Shown here piece after piece: positions 1 to 6,767 of a DNA stretch of 10,996 bases; positions within the stretch are counted from its first letter, which is position 1, and every line of letters begins with the position of its first letter. Below the pieces are notes generated by a model, which did no database searches, was not told the origin of the DNA, and saw only the letters and a list, made by a program, of their open reading frames with translations. The position numbers and the translations under genes are program-made. The DNA is from an uncultured Methylobacter sp. (GTDB lineage: Bacteria; Pseudomonadota; Gammaproteobacteria; Methylococcales; Methylomonadaceae), in assembly GCA_903831545.1 (NCBI GenBank), contig CAIKYI010000418.1:1-10996 (forward strand), in the 5' to 3' direction.

Positions 1-309
1 ACAAACTTCCAGCGGCTCGAATAATAAGGTTGAACGTCTTTCGGTGAATAGTCCCAGGCCGACTTTAGATTCGCAAGGCAAGTTTCGGAGTAATTCGCGT
101 AAATTTTGTTTAACAAACTGCAATCGGCTGACAGCCTGATTATTTTGTTGGTAGTCGGTTGCAATCATGCTGCGGGTATTATCGATAATAAAGGTGTAGT
201 TGTAAGTTGGCATTTTTTGTTGTTTGCTGGGGTACATAAACAGCACCAGCATGGCGATAAGCGCTATCAGCAAACACCATGTTCTAAAGTCTTTTAATGT
301 ATGGTTCAT
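1..309 (-). CDS. mxaL: MxaL, VWA-domain membrane protein of methanol dehydrogenase maturation (3' end outside window)
   Basis: The first 103 codons of a minus-strand gene are present; the rest lies beyond the left edge. The start ATG at 309-307 is preceded by a GAGA-type ribosome binding site. Residues 10-27 form one hydrophobic membrane anchor, and the following part should face the periplasm. The next strand leads into D43-N-T-R-S47, a variant MIDAS metal site (D-x-T-x-S) as in von Willebrand A domains. MxaL is known as one of the MxaACKL proteins needed to put Ca2+ into methanol dehydrogenase in methylotrophs; its role here is inferred from that family and from its place after mxaK. The reading frame is open to the edge. 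It is separated from mxaK by 84 bp holding a palindromic repeat. Identification rests on gene order plus the N-terminal anchor and MIDAS. Confidence 0.85.
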   Translation of the reverse strand, partial: MNHTLKDFRTWCLLIALIAMLVLFMYPSKQQKMPTYNYTFIIDNTRSMIATDYQQNNQAVSRLQFVKQNLRELLRNLPCESKVGLGLFTERRSTLLFEPLEVC

Positions 310-324
310 TGTTTTTCTCGTTCT

Positions 325-398
325 CGTAGAGGCAATCCCTTGTGGTTGCCTTGATAGACTGGGTTAATAAGGGCAACCGCAAGGGATTGCCCCCTACG
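325..398. repeat. Dispersed palindromic repeat, copy 1 (mxaK/mxaL gap)
   Basis: Two inverted arms flank a short loop. The left arm (325-350) contains GGCAATCCCTTGTGGTTGCC; the right arm (371-398) contains GGGCAACCGCAAGGGATTGC and ends in CCCCTACG, matching the outer CGTAG of the left arm. The transcript would fold into a strong stem of about 25 bp with a roughly 20-nt loop. The mxaK stop codon (396-394, TAG) lies inside the right arm's terminal CTA, so the repeat supplies the stop. Related sequences occur at 3748-3820 and 9722-9748. Whether it is a REP/MITE-type element is inference. Confidence 0.85.
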
Positions 399-1020
399 GC
401 AAACCACGAGGAAACCCCGGCACGGTCGTCCACAACTGGGATTTCTGGTTTATCGGAGCGTCGTCAGGCATATCGACCCTGTCCATTTCCGGCAATAAGC
501 GCATAGCCACTTCAAGGTTATATTTGGCATCCCAGTTGCCGCTGTCCAATGCCAAAGATTGCCGGTAGGCTTGTTTTGCCAATCCAGCCAGGGGCAGGGC
601 TTCATTCATATTCATGGCTTTTGCCTGCTGAACAGCTTGCTCCAGATACAAATTGCCGAGGTTGTAGCGGGCTTTGGCTTGAAATATCCGGTCGCCTCTG
701 TCCATAATCAAGCTGAGGGTCGATAGCGCCTCTTCGTAGCGGTGTTTTTGCTTGAAATAATAAGCCCGCGCCAATCTTAACTCCGGTTCGCCGCTGATCA
801 CTTTATTAACGACTACATCTTTCCCCGAGGTTAACTGCCGGATCAAGTCATTGTCTTGATGTATGCCGTACAACGCACCGGCGCAGTAAATAAAAGCCGA
901 TAAACTAGCCGCCAAGACGATCCATAACGATAGATGCCTAAGTGTTCTCAGCATTGTTAAACCTCTGAGCTGACTGGGCAATGCGCGAAAAAAGTTGCGA
1001 CTACGGATGCCTGTTATCAT
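394..1020 (-). CDS. mxaK: MxaK, membrane-anchored TPR-like protein for methanol dehydrogenase Ca2+ insertion
   Basis: A 208-residue protein with one N-terminal membrane segment (about residues 27-50) followed by an alpha-helical, TPR-like region. That region includes ELRLARAYYFKQ, KARYNLGNLYLEQA and a further A-YRQSLALDSGNWDAKYNLE-type repeat. MxaK belongs to the set (MxaA, C, K, L) required for active Ca-containing methanol dehydrogenase; its exact role is unknown. I chose the ATG at 1020 because it overlaps the mxaC stop as ATGA and has GAGG upstream. That matches the coupling at mxaS/A and mxaA/C. An internal ATG at 954 also has a good AGAGG site and would give 186 residues starting just before the membrane segment, so the start is uncertain. 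The last codons run into a palindromic repeat, which provides the TAG stop. Confidence 0.85.
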   Translation of the reverse strand: MITGIRSRNFFRALPSQLRGLTMLRTLRHLSLWIVLAASLSAFIYCAGALYGIHQDNDLIRQLTSGKDVVVNKVISGEPELRLARAYYFKQKHRYEEALSTLSLIMDRGDRIFQAKARYNLGNLYLEQAVQQAKAMNMNEALPLAGLAKQAYRQSLALDSGNWDAKYNLEVAMRLLPEMDRVDMPDDAPINQKSQLWTTVPGFPRGLP

Positions 1021-1997
1021 CGTTTGACCTCGCAAAATTTGACGCCCAACAGAACCAGCAGTAATAGGGACGCCATGCTGTAGCAAGTTGCGGATAAATC
1101 CTGCTTGGGGATGCGTTCAACATAGTGCATGGGCAGGTTTTCCAAGCGGTTAATGTCGGCAATCGCCTGTTTTAACGCATCAGGGCTTTCCGCTTCATAA
1201 GCCTGATAAGGGCTGCCCAGTCCCAAAAAGAACTGATGCAGATAAAGTTCGGGCATGGCTTGGGCGTTGTCATCCCGGCTGTCTTCTGGCTTATCGAAAA
1301 TACCGGGGCTACCTGCAGTACGCAGAAAAATCCAGTACAGGCGAACTTGTTGCTGTTTAAACCAATGCCGCAATTTCAGTTCACTGTCGTGATCAATCGC
1401 CGCCGCGCCGTCTGAAACCAGCAAGACAATACGCGAACCGGTGACGGGTTGTTGTTGAAAAAACGATAGCGCCATACCCAAGCCCTTGCTGACATGGGTA
1501 AAACCCAACGCCGGTGTAGCCGTCGCGGCAATCGCCGCTTGTACCGCATTTTTATTTTCGGTCAGCGGCATTACAAATAACGGTGATGTGCTGTATTCCG
1601 CGACCCCGATTAAATCGTTTTGCCGCTGTTTGACAAAATCGGTCAATAACCGCCGCGCCGCTGCGGCTTTGGATTCTTCAGCGCCGTTAGGTGCGCGACC
1701 GGCAAAACTGTTATCCATGCTGCTGCTCCGATCCAGCAATAACACGATATGTGCGCCGTGACCGATCCTCTCCCTGCTTTGTTCAGTGCGATGCAGACCC
1801 GCCATGCCCAATACTAATCCGGCGATTGCCGCTACCGCGCATAACCGCAAACAACAGACGACAAACATAGACAGCTTGTCGGCAGGTATCAATGTCAGCC
1901 ACGGAGCGGGGCTGACACGCATCCCGTTATTGAACAACGGCAACAGGGCAAGTAGCAGACCTGACAAAATCCACTGGGTATCAACTGCCAAATTCAT
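1017..1997 (-). CDS. mxaC: MxaC, membrane-anchored VWA protein for methanol dehydrogenase maturation
   Basis: A 326-residue protein resembling BatA-type VWA proteins. It has two N-terminal hydrophobic segments (about residues 9-22 and 42-66), a VWA domain opening with the full MIDAS D89-R-S-S-S93, and a C-terminal membrane helix (about 303-320). The later VWA motifs GFTHVSKGL and IVLLVSDGAAA are present. MxaC is required in methylotrophs for Ca2+ insertion into the MxaFI enzyme. With MxaS and MxaL it gives three VWA proteins beside one MoxR-type ATPase, which suggests a metal-dependent chaperone assembly at the membrane (inference). The start at 1997 overlaps the mxaA TGA as ATGA and has AGAGG six bases upstream. 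The frame could extend 12 codons further upstream, but that would overlap mxaA and lose the site. The 3' end overlaps mxaK. Confidence 0.92.
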   Translation of the reverse strand: MNLAVDTQWILSGLLLALLPLFNNGMRVSPAPWLTLIPADKLSMFVVCCLRLCAVAAIAGLVLGMAGLHRTEQSRERIGHGAHIVLLLDRSSSMDNSFAGRAPNGAEESKAAAARRLLTDFVKQRQNDLIGVAEYSTSPLFVMPLTENKNAVQAAIAATATPALGFTHVSKGLGMALSFFQQQPVTGSRIVLLVSDGAAAIDHDSELKLRHWFKQQQVRLYWIFLRTAGSPGIFDKPEDSRDDNAQAMPELYLHQFFLGLGSPYQAYEAESPDALKQAIADINRLENLPMHYVERIPKQDLSATCYSMASLLLLVLLGVKFCEVKR

Positions 1998-2869
1998 AGA
2001 CTGCCTCTTTCGATTTTTCGGCAGCGCTCGCACAGGTCTGTGAGTTGTTGCAAATCCTGCGTTACGGTAATCATGCCGGCAGAAAAAAAATAGCGATTGG
2101 AGTAGTTAAAAAACCAATCCAACTGGGAGCTGATTTGAAGATACTCAGGGTTACGCCGATAAAATCGACTCAATTGGTTATAAAACAGCGGCTGTCCATT
2201 AAGATTATTTAACGCATGATGGACAATGGTTAAAGCTTGCTCCATGTCGGCTTTAGATAACCCCGCCAGTTTGCGTAATGCTTGCTTAAACAAGGTGCGC
2301 CGTAACCTATTTGGAAAAAAACCGTATAGAAAGCTCAAGTAAGCCGCTATCAGTGCCGCAACGGCCAAACTGGCCGACAAACCATACATCGCCAGGGTGT
2401 TGGCTAATAAAATTGGCGGACTGTCGGGGCGCATGTATTCGCCCTGTTCGGTTTGACGTACTACCAACTCTCTTAACGGTGACAGGGTAAAAGACCAGGC
2501 GGGTATGTTTTGACTGATACTTTTTTCACCATGGCTGAGTTGCGCAGTAAAGCCGGGCAGGATTAATGATTTAACCTCCAGCGGCGCGTAAAAAACCTGG
2601 TATCGCAAGTCAATTACATATTGTTGTCCGGTTTGTTTAACCGTGACTTCATTCAGGTTCAGCCAACGGTTGATTTGTCCTTTGGCGGGTAAACTGCCGG
2701 TTTGCAAGGTGATGCCGGAACGAGTTTCGATGATAATGCGTTGGGGGATTTCATCCCCGTTAACGTAACCGAAGGGCCGTGGCGTTTCGACGTTAAAGTA
2801 ACTGATCGGCTCATCAATCGACCCGGAACAGCCCAGCAGCGAAAACGCTAGGATTAACACAATTTTCAT
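1994..2869 (-). CDS. mxaA: MxaA, methanol dehydrogenase maturation protein with lipobox and membrane segment
   Basis: A 291-residue protein. The N-terminus is a short signal with a lipobox (L11-L12-G13-C14), suggesting lipidation at Cys14. A periplasmic beta-rich region of about 140 residues follows. A second hydrophobic segment lies at about 158-184, followed by FFPNRLRR as a positive-inside end, then a mostly helical cytoplasmic tail of about 100 residues. MxaA is one of the proteins needed in known methylotrophs to insert Ca2+ into methanol dehydrogenase; the biochemical step is not known. Its ATG overlaps the mxaS TGA as ATGA with AGAGGGG upstream, and its own TGA overlaps the mxaC ATG. 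The lipobox plus internal membrane helix would tether the periplasmic domain at both ends; lipidation is inferred from the motif only. Confidence 0.9.
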   Translation of the reverse strand: MKIVLILAFSLLGCSGSIDEPISYFNVETPRPFGYVNGDEIPQRIIIETRSGITLQTGSLPAKGQINRWLNLNEVTVKQTGQQYVIDLRYQVFYAPLEVKSLILPGFTAQLSHGEKSISQNIPAWSFTLSPLRELVVRQTEQGEYMRPDSPPILLANTLAMYGLSASLAVAALIAAYLSFLYGFFPNRLRRTLFKQALRKLAGLSKADMEQALTIVHHALNNLNGQPLFYNQLSRFYRRNPEYLQISSQLDWFFNYSNRYFFSAGMITVTQDLQQLTDLCERCRKIERGSL

Positions 2870-3702
2870 GCGCCCCTCTGCTGTAAGTGTCGGTTTATAG
2901 TTTGAGTGCTGTAGCGCTCGGTAATAAACAGGGGTTCGCTGCCAAAAGCCCTGAACATGTGTTTCAAGTCAAGTTGCCGTTGCTGGTAGGCGGCAATTAA
3001 TTTTTGCCGTAATGCCGGACGCATGAACAGCGTTCGGGTCGCATTGTTTTCCATGTCCTGAAAAGAAATGAGACCCCAGTTAGGCAAAGTGGCGTATTCG
3101 TCCTGATTCCATAACACTAACGGGATAACGTCGTGACCTTGCAGGGAGCCTAATAAGTTACGCAACTGAGAAAGCGGGAAATGGCAGTCGGATAACAAAA
3201 ATACCAGTGAGCGCCTGGAGGGTAGAAAAGCTGCGGCGTGTTGAAGTCCGTTTGCGGTGCCGGTAAACCTATGGCGTTCCAGTTGTTTTAACAGGGCAGG
3301 CGCCCTTCCTGATTGCTGCGATGCAGGAAGTATCCAGCGATGTTCGATATGCTCGTTGCAGCCGATAAAACCGAATTTATCGCCGTAATTGAAAGCCGAG
3401 TTGGCAGCGGCCTGTAAAAACTGTAGGAGGGTTTGTTTTTTATCGGCATAGCCCATTGATGCCGACATATCGGCAAGTAGATAGATGTTGACAGTGCTTT
3501 GCTGTTGATAGACGCGTACCCGGTAGGTGGCAAAAGGGTCGAGAACACTGGCGCGCAAATCTATCCGGCGGGGATCCGGACTGGCGACCAGCGGATCATG
3601 GCGTTTGAACAACTGACCTGCGCCGATCATTTGTCCGGGATGCGCTCCCGGATAAACGGCGCTTGATTGCCAGGGTAAGCGATAAAATAGCGTTTCGGTC
3701 AT
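2866..3702 (-). CDS. mxaS: MxaS, DUF58/VWA-like protein partner of the MxaR ATPase
   Basis: A 278-residue soluble protein without a signal peptide or convincing membrane helix. The N-terminal half carries the DUF58 signature (RRIDLRASVLDPFATYRVRVY, residues 45-65, a little altered) and then a VWA-type MIDAS, D78-M-S-A-S82. A second VWA strand is seen in RSLVFLLSDCHFP. In MoxR-AAA systems such proteins accompany the ATPase, and MxaS is the version placed between mxaR and mxaA in mxa operons. Its precise function is unproven. The ATG at 3702 lacks a clear Shine-Dalgarno; the 40 bases before it are A-rich on the coding strand and follow a palindromic repeat. Translation initiation therefore differs from the three coupled genes downstream. 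The end overlaps mxaA by ATGA. Confidence 0.9.
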   Translation of the reverse strand: MTETLFYRLPWQSSAVYPGAHPGQMIGAGQLFKRHDPLVASPDPRRIDLRASVLDPFATYRVRVYQQQSTVNIYLLADMSASMGYADKKQTLLQFLQAAANSAFNYGDKFGFIGCNEHIEHRWILPASQQSGRAPALLKQLERHRFTGTANGLQHAAAFLPSRRSLVFLLSDCHFPLSQLRNLLGSLQGHDVIPLVLWNQDEYATLPNWGLISFQDMENNATRTLFMRPALRQKLIAAYQQRQLDLKHMFRAFGSEPLFITERYSTQTINRHLQQRGA

Positions 3703-3747
3703 TGTTTTTTCGGTGTTTTTCTTTTTCTATGCGTCAACGTTGGCACC

Positions 3748-3820
3748 CGTAGAGGCGGGCCTTGTGCCTGCCCATTGGACTTGTATCTATTCAGGGCAAC
3801 CACAAGGGATTGCCCCTACA
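3748..3820. repeat. Dispersed palindromic repeat, copy 2, with divergent left arm
   Basis: The right arm (3794-3820) reads GGGCAACCACAAGGGATTGC followed by CCCTACA, the same sequence as copy 1 apart from one base. The left arm (3748-3773) keeps the outer CGTAGAGGC and the central CTTGTG but reads GGCGGGCCTTGTGCCTGCCC, a different subfamily sequence. The two arms therefore pair imperfectly. The element ends two bases from the mxaR stop (3825-3823), and mxaS starts 45 bases further on. Confidence 0.75.
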
Positions 3821-3822
3821 TA

Positions 3823-4839
3823 TCAAGGCGCAGCCACCTGATTCAAAATACCTTTGATCAATTCGGGTAACAGTTGTTCTTTTCTATAGGCGTACATCGG
3901 GTTTAAAAACAGTCGATGCGTCATGCAGACCGGGAAAACGGCTTGCAAATCTTCCGGCAAGACATGATCCCGTCGTTCCAGCCAGGCGCGAGTTTTGGCC
4001 GCACGAATTAAATAACTCATGCCGCGCGGACTGGCACCAGCCATTAATAATTGCGGCATTTCAACATCGGCTAATTGAATGCCGTAAAGCTGTGGCTGAT
4101 GTGTGGCTTTCCACAAAGTCAGCGCGTAAGTATGCAGCTTGGGACTGGTCTGTATAAGTTGTTGCAAGGTCTGTGCTAATTCATTGAGCTGATAGTAAAT
4201 ATCGCTATTGGTTACGCCGCGGATAAGTTGATCGGTATCATGAAAGCGCGGGTTAAACATCAGCTCATCCAATACAGTATCCGCACTGGGCATATCGATG
4301 TTGATTTCCATCATAAACCGGTCTTTGGCGGCAGCGGGCAACTCAAAGGTTTCTTCCTTTTCGACACGATTGCGGTCGGCAAAAACCTGGATGTGCGGAA
4401 AATAATAATCGCGGTTAAACGCGTTAATACTGCGCTCGGCCATTGCCCGTAACAGCAAAGCATGAACTTGCGGTCTGGCGCGATTTATTTCGTTAAAGAA
4501 AAACGTGGCAAGCGTGTCGCCGTGTTTCAGCAAAGGCCCCGGATCGACGCACGGACGGCCTTGGTCGTTTAAATAGGTGTAATAGATCAAGTCGGCAGGC
4601 ATCAGGTCGATTGTGCCTTCAATCCGTTGATAATCGCCGCCCAAGCCTTGTGCAACCGCTCTTAACAACGTGGTTTTGCCAACGCCGACATTGCCTTCCA
4701 GTAGCACATGGCCTCTGGCAAAAACGGCCAGGATGATATTCCTGACAGCAGGTTGTAGGCCGATAACGGTTTGATTGATTTGTTGTTCAAACTGTAACGC
4801 CTTGTCGCGCCAGTCGGTAAGTTGGGTGTCTGTGCTCAT
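3823..4839 (-). CDS. mxaR: MxaR, MoxR-family AAA+ ATPase for methanol dehydrogenase activation
   Basis: A 338-residue cytoplasmic AAA+ ATPase. The Walker A is G49-NVGVGK-T56. The Walker B segment reads FFFNEINRARP, with Asn116 where most MoxR proteins have Asp, ahead of the catalytic Glu117. The motif F-LPAAAKDRFMMEI matches the MoxR 'PEAQLDRF' box, and MAGASPRGMSYLIRAAK is the C-terminal sensor-2 region. MoxR was first described for methanol oxidation, and MxaR is needed for active methanol dehydrogenase. It probably works with the VWA proteins encoded downstream. The start at 4839 (MSTDTQL) gives the usual family length; the same frame runs upstream to 5088 through repeat DNA, which is unlikely to be coding. 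The ribosome binding site is weak (an AGG directly before the ATG). The 268-bp gap to mxaI, filled with repeats, may separate its expression from mxaFJGI. Confidence 0.93.
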   Translation of the reverse strand: MSTDTQLTDWRDKALQFEQQINQTVIGLQPAVRNIILAVFARGHVLLEGNVGVGKTTLLRAVAQGLGGDYQRIEGTIDLMPADLIYYTYLNDQGRPCVDPGPLLKHGDTLATFFFNEINRARPQVHALLLRAMAERSINAFNRDYYFPHIQVFADRNRVEKEETFELPAAAKDRFMMEINIDMPSADTVLDELMFNPRFHDTDQLIRGVTNSDIYYQLNELAQTLQQLIQTSPKLHTYALTLWKATHQPQLYGIQLADVEMPQLLMAGASPRGMSYLIRAAKTRAWLERRDHVLPEDLQAVFPVCMTHRLFLNPMYAYRKEQLLPELIKGILNQVAAP

Positions 4840-4875
4840 CCTAAAAATCAGCGTTGTTGGGTTGATGTTATGTAC

Positions 4876-5014
4876 TGTCCACGAAAGACACGAAAAGCAC
4901 GAAAAAAGCAGGTATATGAAGTGGGTTAACACATTTTCCGCAACAAGTCTAGGCTTCAAGCCGGAATTATTTTTGGAATAAACCTTTTCGTGCTTTTCGT
5001 GTCTTTCGTGGACA
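4876..5014. repeat. 139-bp element with perfect 30-bp terminal inverted repeats
   Basis: The arms 4876-4905 and 4985-5014 are exact reverse complements over 30 bp. Each is built from 9-bp units: CACGAAAGA, CACGAAAAG, CACGAAAA. The 79-bp core (4906-4984) has no gene, but it contains a small hairpin (GGCTTCAAGCC, 4951-4961) followed by AT-rich sequence. No clear target-site duplication is seen. It lies between mxaI and mxaR and in RNA could form a long stem. It looks like a MITE-type or dispersed intergenic repeat (inference). Confidence 0.85.
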
Positions 5015-5035
5015 TCAGTAAGACTTGCGCATAGA

Positions 5036-5106
5036 AAAATGGGCATAAGATACAAACAAACCCAAGGGGACGAAAGGTTGGAATGCATCTATGCCCAAAA
5101 CAAATC
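5036..5106 (+). pseudogene. Possible remnant of an IS30-type transposase N-terminus
   Basis: On the strand opposite mxaI, an ATG at 5039 opens a short frame reading MGIRYKQTQGDERLECIYAQNK. This resembles the start of IS30-family transposases (form Y-K-Q-L-T-Q-G-E-R-x-x-I-Y-A-L-K-K) with one residue lost and one gained. After about 23 codons the frame runs into the antisense of mxaI, so only a fragment remains. The match is recalled by eye and short; chance resemblance is possible. Confidence 0.35.
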
Positions 5107-5107
5107 G

Positions 5108-5392
5108 CTATTCAATATCTTCTACGTCAAAAACAAACTTGCCGGTCTTGGCCAAATTTACCTGACGTTTTTTATTGCGTTCTTCCATTTCTACAATCGA
5201 TTGGGCTTGTTTATTCAGTTCATTAACATCATGTTTCGGGTCATACTTGCTGCCGGCCACTTTGCCGGGATAACCCGGTTTAGGTTCCCAGCAAACACCC
5301 GGTTCACTGCAATTTTGGCCGTCGTAAGCGCTGACCGACAAAGACATCACTGCCAACACCAAACCTGTATTAATTAAAGTCATTTTTTTCAT
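5108..5392 (-). CDS. mxaI: MxaI, small (beta) subunit of calcium methanol dehydrogenase
   Basis: A 94-residue precursor. The signal peptide ends at S-V-S-A22, giving a mature protein of 72 residues starting YDGQNC, the hallmark of MxaI. Cys28 and Cys34 (mature 6 and 12) match the conserved intrasubunit disulfide pair. GYPGKVAGSKYDPKHD is the conserved central stretch, followed by a long lysine/glutamate-rich helix (ELNKQAQSIVEMEERNKKR) that wraps along MxaF in the alpha2-beta2 enzyme. It acts in the periplasm. The ATG at 5392 has AGAGGA seven bases upstream; a second ATG three codons later is possible but has poorer spacing. It lies 15 bp after mxaG, in the expected F-J-G-I order. XoxF enzymes do not need this subunit, so its presence marks the Ca-dependent system. 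Confidence 0.97.
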   Translation of the reverse strand: MKKMTLINTGLVLAVMSLSVSAYDGQNCSEPGVCWEPKPGYPGKVAGSKYDPKHDVNELNKQAQSIVEMEERNKKRQVNLAKTGKFVFDVEDIE

Positions 5393-5407
5393 TTGCTATC
5401 CTCTCTT

Positions 5408-5881
5408 TTATTTTAACCACTTGGCTTTTTTCGGGTCACCTTTATAGATGTCTCGAACCCAGGACATAATCAACAGCATTTCATCGGTTGATAAATTCAC
5501 ATATTGCGGCCCCATCATGCCGTTCGCGCCGCCGAACAGGATTTCAAACAAGCCCTGATCTTTGGCAGCGGAAGGGTATGTCCAGTAATCATCAGCCAGT
5601 CCGGGCCCTAATTTACCTTCAGCCTCATGCCCATGACAGCCTGAGCAGGCCGGCATATAAAGATCATGACCTTTTTGTATCGCGGCTTTATCGCCGTTGT
5701 AAGGATTTTTACCTGTCTCCTTAAGCTGCTTGAAAGCTTCTGCGTTTCCGCCCGACTTGGCAACGCTCATATCCAACGGCTCGCCGGAAATTACATTACG
5801 AAAGGTTATTTCCGCTAAAGCCGTCGTACTGATCAGCACAAGGCTGACAGCCGATACGGCCAATAATTTAGTTCTTTTCAT
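5408..5881 (-). CDS. mxaG: Cytochrome cL, electron acceptor of methanol dehydrogenase
   Basis: A 157-residue precursor with a Sec signal peptide ending T-A-L-A23. It carries one c-type heme motif, C79-S-G-C-H83, and a methionine ligand candidate in GANGMMGPQ (Met122 or Met123). The flanking stretch GHEAEGKLGPGLADDYWTYP is typical of MxaG/XoxG cytochromes. Cytochrome cL takes electrons from the PQQ of methanol dehydrogenase in the periplasm and passes them on to a class I cytochrome c and the terminal oxidase. It lies 14 bp after mxaJ and 15 bp before mxaI, so co-transcription is very likely. The protein is somewhat shorter than the alphaproteobacterial one (from memory). A xoxG counterpart for xoxF would have to lie outside the window. 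Confidence 0.95.
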   Translation of the reverse strand: MKRTKLLAVSAVSLVLISTTALAEITFRNVISGEPLDMSVAKSGGNAEAFKQLKETGKNPYNGDKAAIQKGHDLYMPACSGCHGHEAEGKLGPGLADDYWTYPSAAKDQGLFEILFGGANGMMGPQYVNLSTDEMLLIMSWVRDIYKGDPKKAKWLK

Positions 5882-5895
5882 GTTAAGGTCTCTGT

Positions 5896-6744
5896 TTAAG
5901 ATTTTTCAGGCGTATCGGTTTCAGGAATTAAAGGAACGCCTTCTTCTTCCAACAGCTTGGTTATTTCGTCCCGGCTGTCTTCAATCACTTTGTTCAACTG
6001 AGCCAGTAAAGTTGGATCATTTTTTCGAACGCCCATTGAGGTGCTGTAATGAGAACCGACTTTTTGACCATCCGCACGCACGTTGTCGTCAGGAATTACT
6101 GTCATTACCAACGGTGTTGTCGATGCTTTGACATAACGCGCGGCGGATGGCCCCCAGAGGGCGGCAACTTCGGCATGACCTGATGAAATCTCAGTGACCA
6201 GTTTCGAAGTTTCGTACTTAACATACTCGTTGCGTTTGGATTTAAACCCAACCAGTTCCTGGGAATAATTGAACATGTCGTTATAACGCCCGATAGCCCG
6301 CATCATCACTTCCGGTGGTGTATCCGGCACAAAAGCGATGCGTTGCGCTTTACGTAACGCTTCGCTATCCCAATTTTTCAAATCAAGATCATCGGTTTTG
6401 CGCGAGATAAAGACATAGCCGGAACGGTAATAAGACTGGGTGGTTAAAACTCTGGGATCACCTTTGTCAACCCCAATTGCTAAATCGCACAGGCCTTTAT
6501 CCAGAGTGTCCCGTATGTAATAACGCGGGTCTTTCCAGGTAACGTATACGACTTTTCTGCCCAGGGCTGCCCCTACTAAATTTGCCAACTTGTTTTCAAA
6601 GCCTTCGCCTGCTTTATTGGAATAAGGCATTTCGTTTTCCGCTGCGCAGACCTTTAGCGGTTTGTTTACTTCAGCTTTGGCTTGGGAGATAGCTAGACTC
6701 GTCCCCAAACACAATGCAGTCATCAAAAATTTTTTTATGTGCAT
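5896..6744 (-). CDS. mxaJ: MxaJ, periplasmic solute-binding-like protein associated with methanol dehydrogenase
   Basis: A 282-residue precursor with a signal peptide (MHIKKFLMTALCLG...SQAKA). The rest is a type 2 periplasmic binding-protein fold: LKVCAAENEMPYSNKAGEGFENKLANLVG at the start, then DLAIGVDKGDPRV and VAALWGPSAARYVK. MxaJ is always encoded beside mxaF and is needed for, or associated with, active methanol dehydrogenase. Its ligand and exact role remain unsettled. I chose the ATG at 6744 because it directly precedes the signal peptide and has GAG seven bases upstream. Longer starts (6756, 6825) have no ribosome binding site and run into repeat sequence. The gene is separated from mxaF by 118 bp containing a heptanucleotide hairpin, and from mxaG by 14 bp. 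Confidence 0.92.
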   Translation of the reverse strand: MHIKKFLMTALCLGTSLAISQAKAEVNKPLKVCAAENEMPYSNKAGEGFENKLANLVGAALGRKVVYVTWKDPRYYIRDTLDKGLCDLAIGVDKGDPRVLTTQSYYRSGYVFISRKTDDLDLKNWDSEALRKAQRIAFVPDTPPEVMMRAIGRYNDMFNYSQELVGFKSKRNEYVKYETSKLVTEISSGHAEVAALWGPSAARYVKASTTPLVMTVIPDDNVRADGQKVGSHYSTSMGVRKNDPTLLAQLNKVIEDSRDEITKLLEEEGVPLIPETDTPEKS

Positions 6745-6767
6745 GTTTAATCTCATTAATACGGGTT

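Noticed and set aside
4840..5088. Upstream extension of the mxaR frame with HERHEKHEK-type residues
   Set aside because: The peptide is simply a translation of the 9-bp repeat units in the inverted-repeat element; the AAA+ protein has normal length from 4839.
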